This document shows, piece by piece, positions 50,494 through 64,000 of a stretch of DNA of 64,000 nucleotides. Position 1 is the stretch's first letter. Each line of letters starts with the position of its first letter. The notes beneath the pieces are model-generated. The model saw only the letters and a list, made by a program, of their open reading frames with translations, searched no databases and had not been told where the DNA came from. Source of the stretch: Hypomesus transpacificus (Eukaryota > Chordata > Actinopteri > Osmeriformes > Osmeridae). The DNA lies in assembly GCF_021917145.1 (NCBI RefSeq), contig NC_061063.1:6391944-6455943 (forward strand), in the 5' to 3' direction. Made by a program: the position numbers and the translations under genes.

Positions 50494-53400
50494 TTAACAA
50501 TCATAGAATTGACTAAACAAGAACGTTTTTAATCTAGTTTTAAATGTCGAGACAGTATCAGCTTCCTTAATTGAGATGGGTAATTTGTTCCAAAGAAGAG
50601 GTGCTCTATATGAGAACGCCCTACCTCCAGCAGTTTTTTTCTTAACTTTGGGTATTACCAGATAGCCGGCATTTTGAGATCTTAGAGACCTTGCGGGGCA
50701 ATAGGGTGCAAGGAGACCGGAGAGGTACAGTGGTGCCAATCCATGCAGAGATTTGTAAGTTAGTAGTAGAACTTTGAAATCAGCTCTGGCTTGGATAGGG
50801 AGCCAGTGTAAAGAGATAAGAGTCGATGTTATATGATCAAACTTTCTAGTTTTAGTCAATAGTCTAGCAGCAGCATTTTGCACCCGCTGTAAGTTTTTTA
50901 GGTAGGTAATTGGGAGGCCAGAGAACAACACATTGCAGTAGTCCAATCGGGACGTAACAAAAGCATGTATTAGTTTTTCAGCATCATCCTTTGAGAGGAA
51001 TTTTCGTATTTTGGCAATATTACGTAGATGGAAAAATGCTGTTCTGGTGATTTGCTTAATATGGTACTCAAATGAAAGGTCTGGGTCCATTGTGACTCCC
51101 AGATTTTTTACCAGCTGGCTTTGAGATACTTTGACGCCGTCTAAGTCTAAGGTTAGATGGGATAAATTATTTCGGTGTTTTTTCGGACCAAAAATTTGAA
51201 CCTCGGTTTTATCCGAATTAAGAAGAAGGAAATTTGCAGTCATCCAAGTTTTCAACCCGGAAACACAGGTTTCCATAGCATGTGGAAATTCTCCCGGCTT
51301 TATAGACATGTATAGCTGAGTATCATCTGCATAGCAGTGAAAATCTACCCCAAAACTTCTAATTATGTTTCCTAAAGGCAACATATAGAGTGAAAATAAC
51401 AGAGGGCCTAAAACTGAACCCTGTGGTACTCCGTATTTTACAATGGAGCTCCTGGATGAGCAACCATCATAGTGGACATATTGTGATCTATCAGATAGAT
51501 ACGATCTGAACCACTGAAGTGAAGTACCAGAAATCCCAACATAGTTCTCCATACGTTCCAGGAGAATCTCATGATCTACAGTGTCAAAAGCTGCACTTAG
51601 GTCTAGAAGAACAAGGACAGAGCTAAAGCCCGCGTCAGAGGCTAATAATAGATCATTGACTACCTTGGCTAATGCAGTTTCAGTGCTGTGGTGAAGACGA
51701 AATCCAGACTGGAGAGGTTCATAGAGCTGATTTGAGGAGAGGTGCTCAGTGAGCTGTTTTGCCACAGCTTTTTCCAAAATTTTTGAGAGAGATGGCAAAT
51801 TTGAAATGGGCCTGTAATTGCTAAGACAACCTGGATCCAGGTTTGGTTTTTTAAGAAGGGGCTTGATAATAGCTTGTTTGAAATCGTCAGGGACTTGTCC
51901 AGTTACAAGAGATTCATTAATAATACTAAGCATGGGCGGTCCAATAATATGGAGAAGTTCCCTACAAAGTTTGGCAGGGAGGGGATCGAGAAGGCAGCTA
52001 GTGGGTTTCGAGGAATCTATCAGCTTGATGAATGCTTCCATAGAAATAGGGTTAAAGTGAGTGAGAGTCTCAACATGCAGAATGCTGGGTACAGAGGGAA
52101 AATCAGTGTTGATGGCCACTCCTCCAGGACTAGTCTGTAGTTTGTCCCTTATTGCATAGATTTTTTGGTCAAAGAAATCTAAGAAATCATTGGGAGAGAG
52201 ATCTGAACTAACACAGAGTGTACTTTTCTTAGTGAGTTTTGCAACAGTATCAAATAGGAACTTAGTGTTGTGTTTGTTCTTACTAATCAACTTAGAGAAA
52301 TATTCTGATCTGGACCTGATGAGGACTTGCTTGTACTCTATTTGGCTGTCCTTCCAGGCCAGGCGGAAAACCTCCAATTTAGTGGTACGCCACTTACGCT
52401 CTAATTTTCTAGTGGACCTCTTGAGAGTGCGGGTTTCCTCTGAATACCATGGAGCCAGTTTCTTGTCTATTCTTTTCCTTGGTTTGAGTGGAGCAACAGA
52501 ATCTAGGGATTGCTGAAGAACCAAATTCAGATCCCTTGTTTTAGCATTTAATGATTTATTCGGGACATCAAGTGCTTCTAGTGCAGCGGGTAGAATACTA
52601 GCCAGTTCCAGAGCTGTATTTGGGGTTAAGCAGCGGCTAATAGAAATATTCTGGGTGCCTCCAAGGCTCTGGCAGAGATCCATTTTAAAGGTTACCAGGC
52701 AGTGGTCTGATAATATAGGATTGTGGGTATGAACAATGACATCACTAATCTTGATTCCCCGCGTGAGAACTAAATCCAATGTATGCGAGTGAAGATGGGT
52801 AGGTTTAGAAACCACCTGAGTGAGACCTGTGGAATCCATAAGAGCAGTAAAGGCCTTACTTAGAGGATCTTTTGGGTCATCGACATGAATGTTAAAATCA
52901 CCCATAATTAAGATATTGTCAGTGTATGTCACAAGATCAGCACTAAAATCAGCAAATTCCTCAAGGAAGAGGGAGTATGGGCCAGGGGGCCGGTATAGAG
53001 TAACTATACAAAACGAAGGAGGGGGGGCAACAGTAGTAGAATTAGTCCTTTTTAAAGTAGTTGGTGGTTTCATACAAATTATCTCAAATGATTTAAAGGT
53101 ATTGACAGATTTTAGGCTGAGGTTGAAGCTAGCTTTATATAACATAGCAACACCACCACCTTTCTTTGAAACACGAGGGATGTGTGAATACGCAAAATCA
53201 GGAGGCGAAGCTTCATTCAGGGGGAAATATTCATCAGGTTTTAGCCAGGTTTCGGTGAAACCAATCAGGTCCAGGCTGCAGTCAGACATCAGATCATTAA
53301 TCAAAACGGCCTTTGTGGATAGAGATCTGATGTTTAGGAGCCCAACATTCCAGTATGGGTTTTTGGCAGCTTTAGACGTAGATAATACTTCTGAAAAGGT

Positions 53401-53601
53401 GGCACTGTTATCAGGAAACTGAGTTGGAAGAGCAACGGGTGAGCAAGGCTGAATATATATTAAATTGGTATAATTCCTAATAATTGAGGGCCGGAATTTG
53501 GAAAAAGGGCGGGGGGCCGACACCGTCTCAATGGGAAAAACAACATCAGCAACCACCCTGGCTACACTACAAGCTGAGCTATCGGGGCCCCAACAGCTCA
53601 C
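50494..53601 (-). CDS. LINE ORF2: endonuclease and reverse transcriptase
   Basis: An uninterrupted frame of 1,035 codons. The first codon of the listed span is GTG; no ATG stands near the N-terminus, so the natural start is unclear. Numbering from that codon, an AP-type endonuclease is seen in order: LLNIRSL (about 88-94), TETWL with Glu117, MGDFNIH with Asp235 and Asn237, LSDHCLV with His300. The reverse transcriptase shows NYRPISNLP (595-603), FDTVDH (672-677), [14 protein letters not shown] (723-736) and the catalytic CYADD (756-760). All expected catalytic residues are present, suggesting a young insertion. Family motifs fit the L2 clade better than CR1 or Rex1. Confidence 0.9.
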   Translation of the reverse strand: MSCWGPDSSACSVARVVADVVFPIETVSAPRPFSKFRPSIIRNYTNLIYIQPCSPVALPTQFPDNSATFSEVLSTSKAAKNPYWNVGLLNIRSLSTKAVLINDLMSDCSLDLIGFTETWLKPDEYFPLNEASPPDFAYSHIPRVSKKGGGVAMLYKASFNLSLKSVNTFKSFEIICMKPPTTLKRTNSTTVAPPPSFCIVTLYRPPGPYSLFLEEFADFSADLVTYTDNILIMGDFNIHVDDPKDPLSKAFTALMDSTGLTQVVSKPTHLHSHTLDLVLTRGIKISDVIVHTHNPILSDHCLVTFKMDLCQSLGGTQNISISRCLTPNTALELASILPAALEALDVPNKSLNAKTRDLNLVLQQSLDSVAPLKPRKRIDKKLAPWYSEETRTLKRSTRKLERKWRTTKLEVFRLAWKDSQIEYKQVLIRSRSEYFSKLISKNKHNTKFLFDTVAKLTKKSTLCVSSDLSPNDFLDFFDQKIYAIRDKLQTSPGGVAINTDFPSVPSILHVETLTHFNPISMEAFIKLIDSSKPTSCLLDPLPAKLCRELLHIIGPPMLSIINESLVTGQVPDDFKQAIIKPLLKKPNLDPGCLSNYRPISNLPSLSKILEKAVAKQLTEHLSSNQLYEPLQSGFRLHHSTETALAKVVNDLLLASDAGFSSVLVLLDLSAAFDTVDHEILLERMENYVGISGTSLQWFRSYLSDRSQYVHYDGCSSRSSIVKYGVPQGSVLGPLLFSLYMLPLGNIIRSFGVDFHCYADDTQLYMSIKPGEFPHAMETCVSGLKTWMTANFLLLNSDKTEVQIFGPKKHRNNLSHLTLDLDGVKVSQSQLVKNLGVTMDPDLSFEYHIKQITRTAFFHLRNIAKIRKFLSKDDAEKLIHAFVTSRLDYCNVLFSGLPITYLKNLQRVQNAAARLLTKTRKFDHITSTLISLHWLPIQARADFKVLLLTYKSLHGLAPLYLSGLLAPYCPARSLRSQNAGYLVIPKVKKKTAGGRAFSYRAPLLWNKLPISIKEADTVSTFKTRLKTFLFSQFYDC

Positions 53602-53667
53602 AGCATGCCTATCAACATACCTATCAGACTCTCTAAGAGACTGTAGCCCGGCTTGTTCTAGTGAGTG

Positions 53668-53975
53668 TCAGGTCTGCTTTAGAATAGCTTCAATATTCCT
53701 AGACAAAAGAAAAGCACCTCTCCAGCTAGGATGGAGCCCGTCACTTTTCAACAAGCCAGGTTTGGCCCAGAAACGAGACCAATTATCTACAAATCCTAAA
53801 CCCTGTTCTGAGCAAAAGCGAGCCAACCAGCGGTTGAGAGAGACAAGCCTGCTGTAGATCTCGTCAGTCCCCCTAGCAGGTAGTGGGCCAGAGACTATTA
53901 CTCGATGCCGACTCATCTTTTGAGCAAGGTCACATGCCCGAGCAATATTAACCTTCGTGACCTCTACTGTGTTTG
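53668..53975 (-). pseudogene. LINE ORF1 3' fragment (SGNH-esterase-like end)
   Basis: Upstream of ORF2, a minus-strand frame reads VTKVNIARACDLAQKMSRHR, then VIVSGPLPARG, FVDNWSRFW and DGLHPSWRGAFLLS, ending in TGA at 53668. The block GPLPARG...DGLHP is the C-terminal half of the GDSL/SGNH esterase domain found in ORF1 of L2 and CR1 elements. The N-terminal half is missing because of 5' truncation of the copy. Confidence 0.75.
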
Positions 53976-55300
53976 TGTTCTGTTTGTGTTTGTGTTGAGC
54001 TCTCCTGGTCTAGCCAATCAGACATGTCAGAACTGTCATCCACCTTACAGATTATTCCAACTGCAGCTGTCTGGTAATCAGTACCAGAGCATCCAAGTAC
54101 GGACTACCAGACTCACTGGGTGTTTTTTCACCCAGGCCATAAAGCTTATCAAACAGCAACATGATGGTAGTCCATGTGATGTACACATCCATCTACACTT
54201 GATATTTTTTTATATTTAATCTATTGTAGCTTTCTATGGTTTATTCCCCATAGCACTGACTCTGGACCTGCTGCTAGAGTTTATTTCTATTTGTTTCTAT
54301 TCATGCCCTCTTACTTTCCCCTAAAAAAAAATGTCATTGCCTACTAAAAATTTTACAAGCGTACATAGCTGTAGCTTGTCATGTTCTAAGAATGTAATTG
54401 TTCAGAATGACCTTGTGTTATACTGCAGTGCAATAAGATGTGGGGGATTAAACAGATGTACAGATTTTTTGCAATGAATGTACATGCTAGGTTGGGCAAG
54501 AATCTGCAGGTTTTATGTAGAGGCACAACTGGGAGGTGGGGTGTAAGGCTAGAGAGTGGGGTCAAGGTTCAAGAGTCCAAGATTCAACTGGTGAACAGCT
54601 GAAGGGAACAAGCTGTTTCTGAGCCTACTGGAGCAACAGGCTCCAGGCTTCCTAGCTTTCTTAAGATGATTAAAGGGATTTTACTGAAAGCAAAACTCAA
54701 CTGGTTTAACCACTGGATTATATTGAGCTAAATCCACTCCAATAGAATGATGTTCTAGTCAGGCTATTACCTACTGGTAAACTTTGGTCTATGGTTTTCT
54801 CAAGGTATTTATACCTTCCTTAGCTCCTCTATGGTCGAGTAGAAACTACAATACAATACAGAACCTAAAACGAACCTACCACGGATTTCACCTGTGTAAA
54901 GTACATCATATTCAGGATAGGCTTCACAGCATCTGACAAGCACTCAAAACAGGCTCAACATACATTTTGTAATTATGTTGAAATGATGGCAAAAAATTAA
55001 AACAAATACACCAAATACTCAAATACCATCACAGTATCACACACTACTAATCAATTTACAAAACACAATAACGTCATTGGCAATCAATGGTCAAGTTTTT
55101 ATTTTTGGTGTCATCGTCACCATTATCATATTTCCTAAAGCTGTTTGTTGGAACATTTTCCTTCCTTTCCTGCGAAAACTTTTGCGATGAGTTTTTATCA
55201 GCATTAGCCAGTCCTTAAGTATAGAGCTCTGGTTGTGAGACTCTGCAAGATGGAGGGGTAATGCCCGCGGGGACCATGCGCCCAGCTGGACGTCTGGAGC
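53976..55300. other. LINE upstream flank to eef1a 3' UTR
   Basis: From about 53990 to 54220 the plus strand can be read as TRLTGCFFTQAIKLIKQQ, which resembles the last residues of some other fish LINE reverse transcriptases, so an old fragment of a second element in the opposite direction is possible (weak). 54220-55080 holds nothing I recognise. 55098-55103 (TTTATT) is the likely minus-strand polyadenylation signal of the first eef1a gene. Confidence 0.35.
55166..55224 (-). promoter_or_regulatory. Conserved 3' UTR block, eef1a copy 1
   Basis: A 59-bp block in the 3' UTR that matches 59432-59490 of the other eef1a gene with about six mismatches by eye, although surrounding noncoding DNA has diverged. 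It begins TTTCCTGCGAAAACTTTTGC on the plus strand. Retention suggests a functional 3' UTR element or recent sequence exchange. Confidence 0.6.
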
Positions 55301-55306
55301 AAGGAT

Positions 55307-58345
<3,039 letters not shown>

Positions 58346-58954
58346 TTACTGATAAGAAATAATGTAAACTTGAGTAAAATTCTGACTTTTGGGGGCTAGG
58401 AGGGTGACGCAGGAGGACAAAGTGGTGGTGGATGTCACTAACCATTCTCGATACTGCGTCTGATAACATCCCCACTGACTCATGCATTCTCACATGCTGC
58501 CTGTACTCGGGCCTCCATGTTAAGTCTGTCTGGAAGTTAGACCGCCATGTTGTCTAATGACACGCGCTCCATGACCGTGAAGCCGGGTAAATGCGCGTGC
58601 ATGGAATTACTGACTAGTGATACATACTAGGTTAACGCGCTACAGCAAAACTCGCTATGATTTACTTTGTTTCCAAGTTAAAGACCCGATTGTTTCAATT
58701 AGCTTTCATTTCTTTATTTTAAGACAGCTGTCATTTAGACTCGTATCTGAAGGTCTGCTAGAATTGTCTGCCATGTTAGTCGATTCATTTCAGCCAAGTT
58801 AATCACTTAAGGAATGTCACTGAAGGATTGTCATTATGGTATTACATGTATGACTAGGTATCAGACCATACATAAGCTATAATCATCCATTTTACATGTA
58901 CAGCGAGAGACCTGTTTTAATCAAGCTCTATTTTAAGAAATACATTTCACCAAC

Positions 58955-59027
58955 CTGAGACAGATCCGAGTATCCTGATTAAGACCGGAGAAAAAGGACA
59001 GAATATGATCTCACATGGCTTTTTATA
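58955..59027 (-). promoter_or_regulatory. eef1a copy 1 TATA box, TOP start and noncoding exon 1
   Basis: Minus-strand TATAAAA (59027-59021) is followed about 25 bp later by the pyrimidine tract CCTTTTTCTCC near 58997, the expected 5'-TOP start. The noncoding exon ends at 58955 (CAG then GTTGGT). The coding exon's acceptor is at 58349. EF1A genes in vertebrates have this layout. Confidence 0.65.
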
Positions 59028-59431
59028 CCAGTGACAGGGGGGGGCGGGAGAAGAGCAAATTCTGCCACCCTGCTGTCTCGCAAAACATATACCATTGGTT
59101 GCTAGAGTAACCCCACTGCAGCTATTGGGCAGCAAAATCCATCACTGGACACTGCGTCAGCAGCAGTCTCAAACATGTGTCTAAACAGCTGCAAGAACGA
59201 TGTACTTGCAGGCATTACCCCCCTCTACCCTTAGTCAGGAACAACGAGAAAGTGTTGGTCAAGAAATTCAAAAGACCTTTATTAGTTACCAGCAGCTTTC
59301 TTGCCAATTACTTTGTGGCATCAACAGGCGCAGTTCTAAACCATTACCAACTCAAATTTTAACAAATGAAAGAGGCACTGTCATTCTAGCGACAACACCA
59401 AGGTTTTTTTTTTTTATCCGTGTTGGGTTCT

Positions 59432-59490
59432 TTTCCTGCGAAAACTTTTGCGATGGGTCTTAATCAGCATTAACCAGTCCTTTAGTACAG
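59432..59490 (-). promoter_or_regulatory. Conserved 3' UTR block, eef1a copy 2
   Basis: Counterpart of the block at 55166-55224; see that entry. The minus-strand polyadenylation signal of this gene is at 59278-59283. Confidence 0.6.
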
Positions 59491-59566
59491 AATTCAGGTG
59501 CCGAGGTTCTGCAAAATGTTGGGCAGCAGAGCCCGCGACCCGAGGGGCAACCTGTGGCAGCAGAAT

Positions 59567-62527
<2,961 letters not shown>

Positions 62528-62616
62528 CGGTGTTATTAGATCACACGGCCACTGCAGCTGCCCCCAGTCAGGTAACAGAAAGAGAAAGAAATGACGGTTG
62601 AGTTGGAGTTTTTATA
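62528..62616 (-). promoter_or_regulatory. eef1a copy 2 TATA box, TOP start and noncoding exon 1
   Basis: TATAAAA on the minus strand (62616-62610) followed about 25 bp downstream by TTTCTTTCTCTTTCTG (62592-62577), a TOP-like pyrimidine tract. The noncoding exon ends at 62528. Confidence 0.7.
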
Positions 62617-64000
62617 CAAGGGGAGGCGGCCTCGGTGCGCTGCACCCCCCACTTCCTATACCCCTCCCTAATCGAACCCGCAAATCACACATTTCAGCGA
62701 AAAGTTATGCCCGCCTGTCGTAATACGTCATGTTGTCGTAAGAAACCCGTACGTTGATTTATTCATTGCTAAGTGATGGCTTGGGATTGTCTACTACAGG
62801 TCTGGATTCATATATTGTCATTCGTCTTCAACATTTTCTCAAATTCAGTTTCACTGCTTTTGAACATTTTTAAAGATGGAAATACTGTTTTTTCCAACGT
62901 TCTGCAATGAATACGTTCATAAACGCATTTTATTGCATTGTCACCATTACCTTTCGTCATGGTGTTTAAATACATGCAATTCCCCAGGCTTTAATGTTGG
63001 GAACAATTAACCCAATGAACCATTTCAGTATTTCAATGATCAAACAATGTACAATGTGCTTTCTTTCGAAAATAGCTAGCATAGGATGCTATTCTGTCTT
63101 GTGACCAAAATGTTGTCATCCAAATAAGTCATTAGATTTACATAACCTACAAATCAATTGATATTTTTTTCCTTTTAAAACCATGTTTATCACAACAATC
63201 CATCATAACAAGTGATTTTATTTTCTGTCTTTAGGTTTAATATCCAGTGACCAGGTGACATCCTATCAAAAAGGTAAATTCATAGGATTTTCCTATATTT
63301 ACTACTTAGGGGATAGGTTGGTTTATCCACAGGAGCATAGTCTAATTACAATCACAATCAGTATTTACCCTAGATAGGCCTGTCAACATAACAGGATTAT
63401 TCAAATGATGTGATTTGCACCAGAACAGTGTACTGACAAGGTAGGACCCAGACTCATTGTTACAAAAGCCTTGAGGCACCTCTACCCCACACCCACATTC
63501 AAATGTAAACAAAGGCAAGCTGATTGAATAAAGTCAGTGGGGCACATATAGCCCTACTGTATTCCAAAGGGAATTTTTTGTCTTGCCAGGAAAACAAAAG
63601 CAAAAGAATCAATCACGTGCTGGAGGTCAAGTTTATTTGACTATTAAGTGCAATTGTGGACGCAACATCTAAAAATGTTAGCTCCTGATCAGAATCAGAA
63701 TGGGATTTATTTGCCATGAAAGTTTGCACAGACAAGGAATTTGCTTTGGCAGGAAGGTGCATACAGTAAACATATAGGAATCTTAAATTTAAATAAGTGG
63801 TCTAACTATACTGATGGCGAGGTCATAGGGTCAGAGTCCATGTCTGGTGGCAGACCTCCATCTCAGCCACATGCTTAAAAGTTTAGAACAGCTGGAATCT
63901 CTCTGCAGCTCTCCCCGACTGGACTCCCCCCCCCCCCCCCCGCTTCTCTTGTCCCCCTCCCGACAGCCTCACTCGTCCTCTCCCCAGCTCAGGTAATAGC
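62617..64000. other. Upstream flank of eef1a copy 2
   Basis: No coding region supported. A segment at about 63689-63800 (CAGAATGGGATTTATTTGCC, then CAAGGAATTTGCTTTGG) matches a dispersed repeat that I recall from many fish genomes, family uncertain. A 16-base poly-C run lies at 63926-63941. Confidence 0.45.

Larger units (their letters stand above)
49571..53975 (-). mobile_element. L2-clade LINE, 5'-truncated, complete 3' end
   Basis: A minus-strand non-LTR retrotransposon of about 4.4 kb. It comprises the last part of ORF1, a long ORF2 and a 0.9-kb 3' UTR that ends in tandem ATTTG-type repeats (read on the plus strand as AATCAAATCAAATCAAATTT at 49571). The 3' region matches the type of dispersed repeat very common in fish (TTTGTATAGCCCTTTTTACA). 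The 5' edge lies near 53975, inside ORF1. No convincing target-site duplication was found, which is usual for this clade. It lies between cgas and eef1a. Confidence 0.85.

Noticed and set aside
51818-53422. Plus-strand frames within the L2 LINE
   Set aside because: Antisense to the ORF2 coding sequence and without motifs.

Overview
This is vertebrate nuclear DNA, almost certainly from a teleost fish. Genes are split by short GT-AG introns, the encoded proteins are close to human ones, and the dispersed repeats (an L2-type LINE with an ATTTG-type tail, a hAT-like MITE) are of kinds common in fish. I spliced the gene models by eye; reading phase closed at every junction and the final lengths match the families.

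Layout. 1-17718 (+): the 3' part of one enormous uninterrupted coding frame, made of 26 tandem units of 642 bp (214 aa) that are highly charged coiled coil, then a unique C-terminal region ending in a cysteine cluster. 20242-34411 (-): a head-to-tail run of eloa (Elongin A), pithd1 and lypla2 (acyl-protein thioesterase 2). 38449-41416 (+): a BTB-BACK-Kelch gene closest to KLHL31. 43225-45628 (-): rpl11. 46263-49022 (-): cgas, the cytosolic DNA sensor, with a C-terminal extension ending in a hydrophobic segment. 49571-53975 (-): a 5'-truncated L2-clade LINE with a long open ORF2. 55307-58339 and 59567-61737 (-): two tandem eef1a genes of 462 aa each.

Context. Human 1p36.11 carries RPL11-ELOA-PITHD1-LYPLA2 in this same order and direction; here the Kelch gene sits between rpl11 and eloa on the other strand. 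CGAS and EEF1A1 are near neighbours on human 6q13 and KLHL31 is also on human chromosome 6, so the window appears to join two ancestral blocks. Translation genes (rpl11, two eef1a) share TATA plus pyrimidine-tract starts.

Most worth a second look: (i) cgas with a predicted C-terminal membrane tail; (ii) the giant coiled-coil array, in which two unit types are shuffled and a 1,284-bp two-unit block recurs six times, ending in a likely acylated cysteine tail; (iii) the tandem eef1a pair with one copy diverging at usually fixed residues while sharing a conserved 3' UTR block.
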